From Turbatrix aceti (taxonomy: Eukaryota; Nematoda; Chromadorea; Rhabditida; Panagrolaimidae), in the NCBI GenBank assembly GCA_963969345.1, contig OZ017767.1:1240001-1304000 (forward strand): a stretch of DNA of 64,000 nt, given 5' to 3'. Position 1 is the stretch's first letter, and the number at the start of each line of letters is the position of its first letter. The notes beneath the pieces are model-generated. The model was not told the DNA's origin. It saw only the letters and a list, made by a program, of their open reading frames with translations, and searched no databases. This document shows, one piece after another, positions 11,495-21,900 of this stretch. Made by a program: the position numbers and the translations under genes.

Positions 11495-11614
11495 TATCAA
11501 TTTTTGTAGAAAAAGTCGCACAAAATCAGCATTGTTATGAAGATTGGCTCGTAAGGGTGGCGGGGGTAGGTTTATATCAATAAATAGGGCGGGATTAGTT
11601 AAGGAAATCAACAC

Positions 11615-11623
11615 GGATTATCC
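11615..11623 (-). promoter_or_regulatory. GATA-like site upstream of gene D
   Basis: GGATTATCC lies 121-129 bp upstream of the D start codon. The gene strand reads GGATAATCC, which contains GATAA. The same core occurs at a similar distance upstream of E, F and G. Confidence 0.5.
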
Positions 11624-12237
11624 AAAGTACTTTTTTACATGTTAAATTTTTGTTCTGGAATGTAAAGTGACAGGATTAACAAGTGTTCAAATTTTTTTGA
11701 TAACACATTTAGTTACGTAGGTGTTTGTATTTGATCTTTTTACTTTTAATTTACTTTACTTTATTACTCTTACTCGTTCATAATTACTCACTACAACATT
11801 AAAGAGACAGTGAGATTTTTATTGTTCGCAAACAAGGATGTAAGTTTTAACTGGTACAGGCTGCAGGGAAAGTTTCTGGCCATTTTTAAGAAAACGTTTT
11901 TGTTAAAAAAAGCCTTTCGTGCAGGTGATTGCTTAGAGAGAGGGGCGTTCCTCTCATTTTTTTACTGTTTGAAATTTATTCATTTTGCAAATTTCTGATT
12001 ATAATTTTATCGTTCAAAATACTGAAAAAGTCTTTAGTGCACTAGATCATACAATAATCCTGACGTTGTATCCAGATTAACGGATTTGAATTTCATCACG
12101 TAGTCGGGCACGTCACTTAATCGCTTCCTTTTCAATTCGTTAAACGGACGACGTATTGAGTTTTCAATTTATAATAGAGGTGATCGTCATACTGCTTTAT
12201 GTCAGTTTTAAATTAAAAAAATAACGGTAAACGCGGC
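11624..12237. other. Intergenic with a segment duplicated upstream of gene E
   Basis: No gene is seen. About 12033-12135 resembles 15508-15600 (shared GCACTAGATCAT, then TGTATC and AGATTAACG, then TTAATCGCTTC). Both copies lie 5' of a secreted-family gene, so the tandem duplication included upstream DNA. Confidence 0.5.
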
Positions 12238-12549
12238 TGTAGTAGTTCTCTATGCCACTCGCGATAGATACTTTACTCACAAGCAAAGACCTGTAACCAA
12301 TACATATAATACAACATACAACAGGTCCAATCACTACCTCAACAAGGGTGGAGTTCCGTCGGGTTGAGGTCTTTGGGTTGCTCTGGGCTTGCCTTCGGCC
12401 GGGCGTCGATCACGCAGCCAACGAACACGACCGCTCGCGGCGACAGACAAAACAACAACTGAGACAATAGGAAAGGGAAATACAGGAAACAATTATTCTA
12501 CGCGAGATACGAATGCGCACGCGTTGCACCAACTCGTACTCGCGTAACA
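12238..12549 (-). repeat. 3' LTR of element 2
   Basis: 312 bp. It matches the other LTR except for an AT-rich block of about 47 bp near 12291-12337 that is absent there. The outer flank is GCGGC. Confidence 0.85.
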
Positions 12550-12559
12550 CTTCCCTCTC

Positions 12560-13420
12560 TCAACAGAAACGGACAATAAGGGCTGAATCATGGGACAGGG
12601 GCAAATCTCCTTCCTGAGACGTCGTCGTCGGATTCACCCTGCGACGGGTAGTCGTCGGGACACGTTTCCTTGCAAACACTCTGCGTCTGCGGCTTCTCGA
12701 AATCCGGCGTCGGTTTCGGTTGTCGTCCAAGAGTGCTTCGGCAGGACTGATGTTACCGGAAACCATCTTGCTGGGACTGGTTCGGATGCTGAGCAGCATC
12801 AGGCGGACTGCTTCCTGCAGGTCCACCACATCGGCGTTCATCTTCAGTCCATCCGTGAACATGTGCACGTATCGCTCGGCTGGATACGGCAGGGACGGAC
12901 AATGCTGGATGCTTTGAACATCTTCAATCGTAGGCAATAGTGCTGGGTGCGCTGCCTTCGCACGTGGCACGCACTTGCCTTCGGTGATAACACGAACACT
13001 CGCTATCACCACTTTCCCCTCCTTTTTGACATTGCACTGGCTTGCAATCGTCTGGGGTACCGCTTCTGCTCGTCCTTCAAACTTGACTTTCGAGAGCTGG
13101 TCATCGTTGGCTGCTTCTGCGATCCGCACGGCAAGGGTCCGACCGGCCTGGTCACCCTTCCGTTCATGAATGGTCGCTGCACCGATGTGATCCTGGGATC
13201 CTGCGAAGTCGTCGAATTGATGGCACGTGCACTCCTTGACATATAGACACGACCATCGGGTTTTCTGCTGATTGACCCTGGCCTCCTGGATCGATGATCG
13301 CTTTGAGACTGCAACCGCTCCGATTGCTGGCCCTGCAGCTTTCGCGGCAAGCGGTTTGCTCTTCTTCGCATCCTTCTCGGGCTCGGTCGTGAGATCTGTC
13401 TTGTTCGGAGTTGCGGGCAT
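12560..13420 (-). CDS. Retroelement remnant ORF: N-terminal gag joined to integrase tail
   Basis: A 286-residue ORF inside element 2. The first 180 residues are basic and Ala/Lys-rich without a clear motif. Residues about 205-235 (LLSIRTSPSK, then GNISPAEALLDDN) match the end of a Ty3/gypsy-type integrase core, where a SxRTTP and SPAELLF pattern is usual. A run of Arg follows. Protease, reverse transcriptase and the integrase catalytic residues are absent. It is a deletion chimera, parallel to that of element 1, and need not be translated. Confidence 0.65.
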   Translation of the reverse strand: MPATPNKTDLTTEPEKDAKKSKPLAAKAAGPAIGAVAVSKRSSIQEARVNQQKTRWSCLYVKECTCHQFDDFAGSQDHIGAATIHERKGDQAGRTLAVRIAEAANDDQLSKVKFEGRAEAVPQTIASQCNVKKEGKVVIASVRVITEGKCVPRAKAAHPALLPTIEDVQSIQHCPSLPYPAERYVHMFTDGLKMNADVVDLQEAVRLMLLSIRTSPSKMVSGNISPAEALLDDNRNRRRISRSRRRRVFARKRVPTTTRRRVNPTTTSQEGDLPLSHDSALIVRFC

Positions 13421-13475
13421 GGCTTGGATCGGCTTCTCGTCACCTCTGTAGGTCGCCGAATCCCCTCGTCACCAA

Positions 13476-13740
13476 TGTAGTAGTTCTCTATGCCACTCGC
13501 GATAGATACTTTACTCACAAGCAAAGACCTCAACAAGGGTGGAGTTCCGTCGGGTTGAGGTCTTTGGGTTGCTCTGGGCTTGCCTTCGGCCGGGCGTCGA
13601 TCACGCAGCCAACGAACACGACCGCTCGCGGCGACAGACAAAACAACAACTGAGACAATAGGAAAAGGAAATACAGGAAACAATTATTCTACGCGAGATA
13701 CGAATGCGCACGCGTTGCACCAACTCGTACTCGCGTAACA
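13476..13740 (-). repeat. 5' LTR of element 2
   Basis: 265 bp, the shorter LTR copy, flanked outside by GCGGC. It lies about 140 bp from the stop of secreted gene E. Confidence 0.85.
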
Positions 13741-13881
13741 GCGGCAATCGTGTTTAGTAATAGAATTGGCACAACCTCGCCAATTCTATTACTAAATATA
13801 AATGTTCATGTTCATTTAATCCAAAATAATATTGGAAGCAACCGTAAGTTGAAAAACACGCTGTTCATCAGCTCATAACGT

Positions 13882-14693
13882 TTACGTAGTTGTAATCGTT
13901 GCACCATTGCCATTAATGAATACAACAGTGTTAGTGCCATTGATTGTGATGTTGATGTAACCGTTACCACTGTAGGACACCAGGTTATAAAAATACAAAG
14001 TCTGAAAATAAATAAATTGCATGCATACTAGATTATATTTTTTTAACTTACGTATCGTACCGTAGGATTTTGTTCAACAGTGCTATCGCAAGTTTCTACA
14101 GAATCCTGTCTTTTTCTTCGAGCGCTTGCCGTGGTTGTCTTTTTCTTTTTCTTGATCTTCGTAACTTTTTTCGTCACTACAGTTTTCTTCGTTGTTGCAG
14201 TGTCATTGCTGCCATCAGCAATTACCGAATTTAAAACTTGATATGGATTTGCACATTGTGATTCACCGGCTAGGACTTCAAAGTAACAATCCATGCCGTT
14301 GGGTCCGTGGGCTATGCAAGTTGCGTTGTTAGTCTCGACTGGGGTCACGAGGTATGAGTAGTTTGCAAACATATTAAAATTTTGAATCATGTTTAGAACG
14401 TAAAACTGCAAGCCCAATAGTTTTCATTTTTCAAAAAATTGAATGACACGAACCTCTTCCATCATCGATGGCATGACATATAGTCCATAAGCGTCTTCAT
14501 AGTTTACTAAAACAGTCGTCGTTTTACCTGTCGTTGAAGTCAGTGTTGTTGCCGTTGTAGAGCTACCTGTAGTTGACGTCACAGAAGTTGCAACAGTTGT
14601 ATTTTCGATGGCATCGCTACTTTGGGCATTAATAAATGATGTTGTTGACATAGCTAATAAAAAACATCGTAATAAACAAGATGTCTTTAACAT
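13882..14693 (-). CDS. Secreted Thr/Lys-rich protein E with furin-type site
   Basis: Second family member: exons 14454-14693, 14052-14405 and 13882-14001, all phase 0, 237 residues. The signal peptide ends near FINA. The Ser/Thr segment (residues about 25-60) is longer than in D. The core YEDAYGLYVMPSMMEE and exon 2 (354 bp, the same length as in D and F) keep the Cys pattern CIAHG, DCYFEV and QCANPY. The Lys block (TKIKKKKK) and ARRKRQD cleavage motif are intact. The C-terminal exon has NxT sequons. A longer in-frame start upstream would spoil the signal peptide, so 14693 is preferred. Confidence 0.8.
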
Positions 14694-14803
14694 TTTTGGT
14701 TTAAAAGATGAGAAAATACTTGCATTGTTTTGAAGGTATGTAACAGGTGTAAATTTATAATAATACATATATCGGATATGTATTTAAATGACGAAATCAA
14801 TAC

Positions 14804-14812
14804 AGATTATCC
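14804..14812 (-). promoter_or_regulatory. GATA-like site upstream of gene E
   Basis: AGATTATCC, 111-119 bp upstream of the E start; on the gene strand GGATAATCT. It lies 30 bp from a MITE insertion. Confidence 0.45.
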
Positions 14813-14841
14813 AGGGGTTGCTGTTTTTTACACATTGCAAC

Positions 14842-15208
14842 CAGGGTGGCGAAGAGGGGATTCCCATGGGAGTCCCATGGGAATTATCCCGGGAATTATC
14901 CCGGGATTCCCATCTATCAGGGGATAATTCCCCACGGAATTTTGAAAATGCGCGATCCCGCCTAAAATATCACCGTTATTTTACGCAGGAGCGTGCTTTT
15001 TTCTTTCAAATTAGGTAAATGATTTTATTTTCATTGTTAATTTTATTACATTAATAAAATAAGTGTGTTTTTGGATATCTTTTTTGTATGAACATGTACT
15101 TTTTTAAACGTACCAAAAAATACCCCCGGGGACTCCCATGGGACTCCCATGGGAATCCCATGGGATAATTCCCCTATTTCTAATTCCCATGGGAGTTTCG
15201 CCACCCTG
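14842..15208. mobile_element. hAT-type MITE, 367 bp
   Basis: The ends are inverted repeats starting CAGGGTGGCGAA, and ATTGCAAC (8 bp) is duplicated on both sides (14834-14841, 15209-15216). CAGGG ends with 8-bp target duplications are typical of hAT elements. Both arms are packed with CCATGG and CCCGGG palindromes, so the element can fold strongly. No transposase is encoded. A degraded one-ended relative is at 41309-41470. Confidence 0.85.
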
Positions 15209-15216
15209 ATTGCAAC

Positions 15217-15965
15217 GTAGGTTCTGGAAAAGTATAATAATTTGAACACGATTATCAAATGTGTTCTTTTTTTAAGTAGTGACGTTGGTGTATTTTATAT
15301 CCACGATGTACGTTTATTATATTTATTGTTTATAAGGGACATAAGTTTTATTTATATGCAATTAGGCGAACTGCATGAAAACGTCCTACATATAAAGAGT
15401 TTATGATTAAACAAACTGGTGGAATTCGTTTGCCACTACTAAAACCCAAATTTGAAATCTTTACGGCAGGCAATCCATGTTTTGCATTTTACAAAAAAAT
15501 CTGTAATGCACTAGATCATTCAATTATCTTGATGTTGTATCTGGATTAACGAATTCCAATCAGAGGCCTTTCCTTAATCGCTTCTTGTCGAAAAACTGGA
15601 AGGTGTACTGATTGCTAAAAAAAATAGTCAATTGATGAAGATCAAATTTGTTTTTAATGGAACACGAACTTTAAAGCGCTCGTGAACTCTAAAGATTGGA
15701 ATTGAATACACAAAACTGGTTGAACTCATGGTACAAAATAAGGCCGTAACGATGATAAGCTGAGACGGCCATAAAATTATAAAGGGGGGGGGGGCGAGGG
15801 ACCAAAAATTTGAAATTTGAGATAATGTGTTATTGCCTGAAGGTGGAGATGTTAAAAAAACTTTATTCAGATTTTACAATAATGCACTTTGTGCATATAT
15901 GTAGCTTTATCAAAAATATCTCTATTATTAGCAGCCATAAGTACAAAAATAAAACGCTGATCAAG
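15217..15965. other. Intergenic, holds a duplicated upstream segment
   Basis: About 15508-15600 matches 12033-12135. A G-run lies near 15783-15793. No gene is seen. Confidence 0.4.
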
Positions 15966-16990
15966 TTACGTAGTAGAAATGGTAGCACCGTCGCCGCTAA
16001 TAGATACAACTGTGTTAGTGCCTTCGATGGTGATATTGATAAAACCGTTACCATTGTAAGACACAAGATTATAGAAATACAAGGTCTAAAGAAATGTATA
16101 AACTGAGTATATTTTTTTGATTCTGTTGATAACTTACGTAGCGCACTGTAGGATCCTGTTCAACCGTACTATCGCAAGTCTCTACGGAATCTTGTCTTTT
16201 TCTTCGAGCACTAGCGGTGGTAGACTTCTTCTTTTTCCCTTTCTTTGTCACTTTTTTAGTCACGACTGTCTTTTTTGTTGTTGCAGTTACATTGCTACCG
16301 TCTGCGATAGCTGAACTCAAAACTTGATAAGGATTTGCGCATTGTGATTCACCGGCTAGGATTTCGAAGTAACAATCCATGCCTTCAGAGCCATGGGCAA
16401 TGCAGGTGGCGTTGTTGGTCTCGACTGGGGTCATAAGGTAAGAGTAATTGGCAAACATGTTGAAGTTTTGAATCATGTTTAGAACGTAAAACTGAAATAA
16501 CAACATAGTTAATTTTAGATGATTTTTTTTAACTGATGAAAAGCATTTGTACATCCAATGGACAGGCATATAAAAAGTACTGAAACTGAATTCTGATGAT
16601 CGGAAAGAAACATTGAAAATACGATCATACCAAAAAAAACTAAATGTTACTAGTTGCACTTTTAGGACCAAATCTTTTTGGTCCGCTTGCTCAGGCTCAA
16701 TTTTAGTACCCGCCAAACATGCTAAAGAAACTGAGGATAAAACAACCGACCTCTTGCATCATTGCCGGCATAACGTAAAGCCCATAGGCATCTTCGTAGT
16801 CCACCAACGCGGTTGTCGCTCCGCCCGCCGCTATCGTTGTTGGCGTTGGAGAACCACTTTCAACCGTAGTCAGTGTTGTAGGTGTTGCAACGGTCGTAAC
16901 TTCAGCTTCATCGCTACTCTGGCCGTCGACAAAAATTGCCGCCGATGCAACTAATATAACAGATTGTAATAAACTGTGTGGTTCTAACAT
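15966..16990 (-). CDS. Secreted Thr/Lys-rich protein F with furin-type site
   Basis: Third family member: exons 16751-16990, 16138-16491 and 15966-16085, all phase 0, 237 residues. The intron between exons 1 and 2 is long for the window (259 nt). The signal peptide ends near FVDG. The Thr-rich region is followed by YEDAYGLYVMPAMMQE, the same Cys pattern as D and E, a Lys block (TKKVTKKGKKKK) and ARRKRQD. The C-terminal exon has the SYNGNG and NITIEGTN pattern. Function unknown. The identical exon 2 length in D, E and F suggests constraint on that domain. Confidence 0.8.
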
Positions 16991-17525
16991 CCTGTGTGAA
17001 AAAGGTCGTACAACATTGTTATAATAAATTGGCAAGGTAAAGTAGAGGGGCTAAATTTATACCTATGCGAATTGGGATAACAAAATACGGATTATCCGTA
17101 GTGCTATTTTTTACCATTGAAAGGAAAGGAGTACAGATTTTACCATTGAAAGGAATTGATCATGATTAGCAGCTGTTTTTGTTGTCGAACATCAGTAACG
17201 ATAATCTAAACAAACTGGGCTCGAGAATATGTGCCCGAAAGTTTTTTTTGCTGGAGTGGCTTCAATATTTATGGCAAACTTATTTGCGCCTTTTTTCAAT
17301 CATTAAATCGTGGTAAAAAAATATCTATCAAAGTAATTTTCAACCTGGATATGTGTACCGTTGGTAACCGACAGCGCTCTCATAAAAATCATTACCTTCG
17401 AAATTATGAGATATTACACGTGTATTTTTGCAATTAATCGTCGGAACCGACAACACTGCCGATGTGGCAAGTTACCTCTTTACATGGTAACAACAAATTT
17501 TATAAGTCAACACAACTTTTACAGA
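16991..17525. other. Intergenic between F and G
   Basis: 535 bp. Apart from the GATA-like site at 17090-17098 I see no feature. Confidence 0.4.
17090..17098 (-). promoter_or_regulatory. GATA-like site upstream of gene F
   Basis: GGATTATCC, 100-108 bp upstream of the F start, identical to the site of gene D. Confidence 0.5.
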
Positions 17526-18533
17526 TTAATCCGTAACAGTAGCACCGTTTCCGTTAATTTGAATGATTTCACTACTGCCTTCAATTGTGATATTAATGTA
17601 TCCATCACCGGTGTACGACACTTTGTTGTAAAAGTTTAGGGTCTGAAACAATAACTGAGGTGTCATGTTGTGTATGTGAAAAATACAAAAAACTCACATA
17701 GCGAACCGTTGGATTCTGTTCCACCGTTGAATCACAACTTGTTGCCGAACTAACTGAGTTCAGTGACGCATAGGGATTTGCGCACGGTGTCTCACCTGCC
17801 AGGATTTGAAAAAAGCAATCCAAGCCTTCCTTGCCTAAGCCCTGACACGTGCAATTGATCGTTTCAACTGGTGTAAGAAGATAGGTATAGTTCGCAAACA
17901 TGTTGAAATTTTGAATCATGTCTAGGACGTAAAACTAAAAACTGATAGCATTTCGTGGAATGATTTGAATTTATATTTATGATGCAAACAAGTTGATTGC
18001 ATTTATAATGCGTGCAAGCTTTTAGTTAACTGATGGCATACCTCTTCAGTCATTGCTGGCAAATCATAGTCTCCATAAATCTGCCAGTAATAATGTTTGG
18101 TACTACCGACCTTTTTTGTAGTACTAGAACCTCCAACAGTGTCACTTGCCGGCGAAGCTACGGAACTCGCAGATGCAGTAGTCGCATGAGCAACTGTCGA
18201 CGATGGTGCCACAGTTGTCGCCTTGGTTGCCTTCGTCGATGCCAGTGTTGTAACTTTACTATCCGATTTAGCAGTTGTCACTTTCTTGGTAGTCGCTTTT
18301 TTGGTTGTTACTGCCTTCTTAGTCGTCTTTTTCTTTGTAGTAGCAGATTTTTTCAAAATCATGTCACCATCGTCTGTCGTTACAACATTTTCGTCAGTCG
18401 TGACAAAGTCGGTAGTTGGTTCGTAGGTGGACTCTTCAATGGTAGTAGCTTCATTTGCTTCAGCATAGGAGTAGCTGATGACAAACAGAGCAATAGTGGA
18501 ACACAGAAAGACAAAATTCATTCTCGATATCAT
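17526..18533 (-). CDS. Secreted Thr/Lys-rich protein G, divergent family member
   Basis: Exons 18042-18533, 17698-17934 and 17526-17642, all phase 0, give 281 residues. The signal peptide ends near SYAEA. Exon 1 is twice the usual length: it holds an acidic Thr-rich segment, then a long repeat of T, K and A (KKTTKKAVTTKKATTKK) and an Ala/Ser/Thr stretch, ending in YGDYDLPAMTEE. Exon 2 lacks the 39 codons that hold the Lys block and RRKR site in D-F, but keeps the flanking core (QNFNMF, CQGLGKE, DCFFQI, PCANPY, STVEQNPTVRY). Either of two near ATGs (18533 or 18521) could start it. Confidence 0.78.
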
Positions 18534-18983
18534 GATTGGTAACTGGCGAAAGTTTATGGTAAGTTTTAAAATGGCTTTATGTTGAACGCAATATAACTAA
18601 ATTAACGGGTGGTGATCTCCACATCTGATCAAAATAATTACTCATTATCTATGCGCTGATTCGATAATCCGTGGTAAATCTTTTGGGTGTGTTGCAGCTA
18701 GTAACTGGTGTACGGACTGTTCAAGATCAAAAATAGAGCACTGCATTTAAATTCAACTGTTTTCTTGTTCGTTGTTAATGATTTCGAAAAGTTTTTTTTT
18801 AAATTTGATAAACAGCAGTTTAAAATTTTAATAAAGGTCAACAACAATTGATTAACTGGACCTAATTAGACGTGTGTGTTTGGCACGAAAAATAATTTAT
18901 TAATGTTATCTGGCAACTGTGCAGTAGTCGAAAACACTAATTACGGGGTAAACAGGTTAGTAACATTGAAAGTTTCCGTTAGT
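18534..18983. other. Intergenic between G and the twin-VWA gene
   Basis: 450 bp, AT-rich. It holds a GATA-like site (18663-18670). Nothing else is recognised. Confidence 0.4.
18663..18670 (+). promoter_or_regulatory. GATA-like site upstream of gene G
   Basis: GATAATCC, 130-137 bp upstream of the G start and in the opposite orientation to the sites of D-F. Confidence 0.4.
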
Positions 18984-21900
18984 TTATTTGCTACTGGAAT
19001 CCTTTTCCTTGTTTTTCTTTACCTTCTTCTTTTTTTTCACAGGTCTTGCTGAAGCGACGCCGTCTGCAAAATTCTGAAGCGATTTCTCCCTTTCAATGTA
19101 TCCTCCAAAGTTTTCATTCCACATTCTCTGCTGCCGCCATAGCCAGATACTGAGGGCCTGTTGCTGATCCAGGTAAAATACTGATCCATCAAATCTCGTG
19201 ATGGGAATGAGTTTGTCGCGGTTGAAACTGCGAGTAACGACGCCAGCAATTTTGACTAGCATTTTTTCGTGCAGGTGAGTTGCCTGCTTGTCGTAGTTGT
19301 CGTCACTCACGCCGTCCGAGACGACGATCATAACCTGGAGGCGATCGTGTCTCGGAGTCGGCATGTATTTGAGTTTTCGAAATCGGGCGTTCGCTTTCAT
19401 GTTTTGTTCTTGGTACAGTACACCTGCGGCAAAGGACAGAGCTTTGGCGAGGTAAGTTGAGCCGCCGAGGTAGGTCATCCGAGATATTGCTTCTGAAAGA
19501 AAAAATTGAAACTGGTAGGCTTGTAATAACGTAGTATACTAACTTGCAACAGCACGGTAAGAATAAAATCTGTCGAAACCAAAGAAAACTTGAGGTTCTT
19601 GCGCGAATTGAATTAGACAGATTCTCGAACGACCAGGGGAAATATCAATGTCATTGGTGAAATCCATGAGGAATTGTTTGACCTGAAAGAATTTTGTTTT
19701 CAACACTTTCGGTTAAACTATTCTATCAATTTTTATATTAGCGATATCAACTTCTTTTGTTTTTTTTAACTGTAAGGAATCACACTCTCCCAGTGTACAT
19801 AATGCATATACAATTTCACTCAGCCTTACCTGTTCAAAGAGAGTATTTCCAATACTGCTGCTCGAGTCCACCAACAACAGGACGTCCACTGGCGGAAGTA
19901 GCCTCGCTGGATGATCAGGTGTGAGATGACTTCGGTGAGTACCAGCCACTGGAATATCCGAAAATCCATCCATTTCGTACTCAGAATCGGATCTTTCAAG
20001 CGGGGGTACCTGAATGTTTGCTTTTTTTCTCGGACTCTCTCCTTCAGTCTCGACATTTTTCCTGGGACTTTCATTTGGGATTTCTCCTGGATTTTGCATC
20101 ATGAAAGACTGCTGCGGTCCGCCAAAGTTTGGGTTGTATGCAAAAGGCATGCCAACGATAGGAAGAATTCCTTGAAACTGGGGCTGCCCGTTATTTGACG
20201 GTCCAGGGCCGACGTCTGGTTCACGTTGTTTCTCGTTTTCAGCCTTGTCTACCCTGGCTGTCTGAGCTTCGGCGACCTGGTCCTGGTAGAAATTCTTGGA
20301 TTTCTCTGCTTCCTGCAGCATCTGCATATATGTTTTTTCTTTTTCGTTTTGAGCAGCTTCGCGAGCGCGGATTTTGGATCGATAATATTCGTCGATTTGT
20401 TTGAATCGATCTCGTTCTCGGTTTAATGTGTCATTGAGACGGAGGGCTGGAATTTTGTTGTAATTAATATTTTATTATAACTGTTTAATTGTACCATGAC
20501 TCAAAAAATTTTAACGACGGAGGCTTGAAAATTTGATTAACTGTAAATGGGTTAAAGCGTTTTTTACTGTTAAAAAGTTTTTTCACAAAAACATCTTTTA
20601 TTAAGAAAAAAACATACATACAAACCCAACCCTAAACTCACTTTCACTGCGAAACTTGAGTACCGCAATAACCAGGGTCGCAATGATGACAAAAGCAATA
20701 AAAAGTAGCAGCGCAATAATGATCCAAAAAATTACAATCGGCATGCCAACCTTGACTGTGCCAGGACCCAGATCACCTAAAAGAGAATACCTGCACCACA
20801 CATTATGTAATACTTAAACAAAAATTTTTACAAGGAACAGTCCACATGATACTTTTCTGTTCATTGGTCTTGATACAACTTTTGACATCCCACTGGAGGT
20901 AGTTCCACCAAGAAACATCGATCGGCTTGCCATTTGGATCCGCGTATCTCCGAAATGTTTGAAGTACGGATTCGTTTGAAAAAACGCCACCTTCGGAGGG
21001 TGTAGTTACACTTTCGAGGTTCACTGCCATATTGGTCAAAAAAATAGTACAACAGAGGAAATTTAAAAAAAGACACTGATGCGACTATTTCACATGCCGG
21101 GTGAAACAAAATTGCCATGGAGATGCGGAATGCCAAAGCGGGGATGTCAAAAGGAGGTAAATATTATAATTCGTAATTCCCAAAAAAAATTTTAAATTTA
21201 AACTGTCCATGTTTGGATGAGCTTTACCTGTCACAGATTTTACCGATTCGCACAAAGGATAAATGAGATCCTGTAGCGCACTGAAATCAACAGCTCCCAG
21301 ATGCAGGGTGGTCGCTGTGAACTGCAACCGTTCTTTTGGAAGTACACTGGGCGCAGAAGTGCCTACTGTGATGACAAAGGCATGGGTCAAGGAAACAGGT
21401 TTGATGAGGAGCTCAAGTTGGGCCTAAATCATGAATCAAGGTCACTGATAAAGGAAAAAGAGCTTTACAAGTTCAGGTAAAGTGTAAAGACTGGTCTGAA
21501 CGATTATCACGACATCTGGCACGACAGCTCGGTTTCCAGAATCTGGGCCGAAGCTTTGTCCGACGAGTTCGTTGATGCTCGTTGGAGAAAGACATTGATT
21601 GCAGGGGGTAAAAGGTGTTGCCTGAAACATTGGGGGTTTTAAACTAAATAAATGGAATATTTTGATGAATATTAAATAAATTTACCCCAAAGGGAATAGT
21701 AAATAAATTCAGTAAACGTATACGTTTAAAACCAAAAATCACTGTTCATGTTGGCTCCCTCACAAATCTGTTTCATAAGCAAATTACAAAACTTCGTAAA
21801 TAAATTACCCTGATTTTTTCTTCTACCGTCCTCGTCAGAGGAGTGACTTCAACTTCGTCCTTGGCTTCCGGCGTGTACTGCGTCAGAGCAACGTTCACGC

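Larger units (their letters stand above)
12238..13740 (-). mobile_element. LTR retrotransposon, internally deleted (element 2)
   Basis: Direct repeats at 12238-12549 and 13476-13740 begin TGTAGTAGTTC and end CTCGCGTAACA, with GCGGC duplicated at both outer edges (12233-12237, 13741-13745). On the minus strand the 5' LTR is followed by TTGGTGACGAGGGG, a primer-binding-like site, and a purine tract GAGAGAGGGAAG precedes the 3' LTR. The 3' LTR has about 47 extra bp near 12291-12337 absent from the other copy. The interior is under 1 kb and encodes one chimeric ORF, so the copy is non-autonomous. Confidence 0.88.

Noticed and set aside
12590..13246. Several plus-strand ORFs of 60-116 codons opposite the element 2 ORF
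   Set aside because: They are antisense shadows in GC-rich DNA without motifs; the minus-strand frame has the integrase-like segment.
14842..15208. Palindrome cluster as a replication origin or centromere piece
   Set aside because: Inverted ends and the 8-bp target duplication explain it as a MITE.
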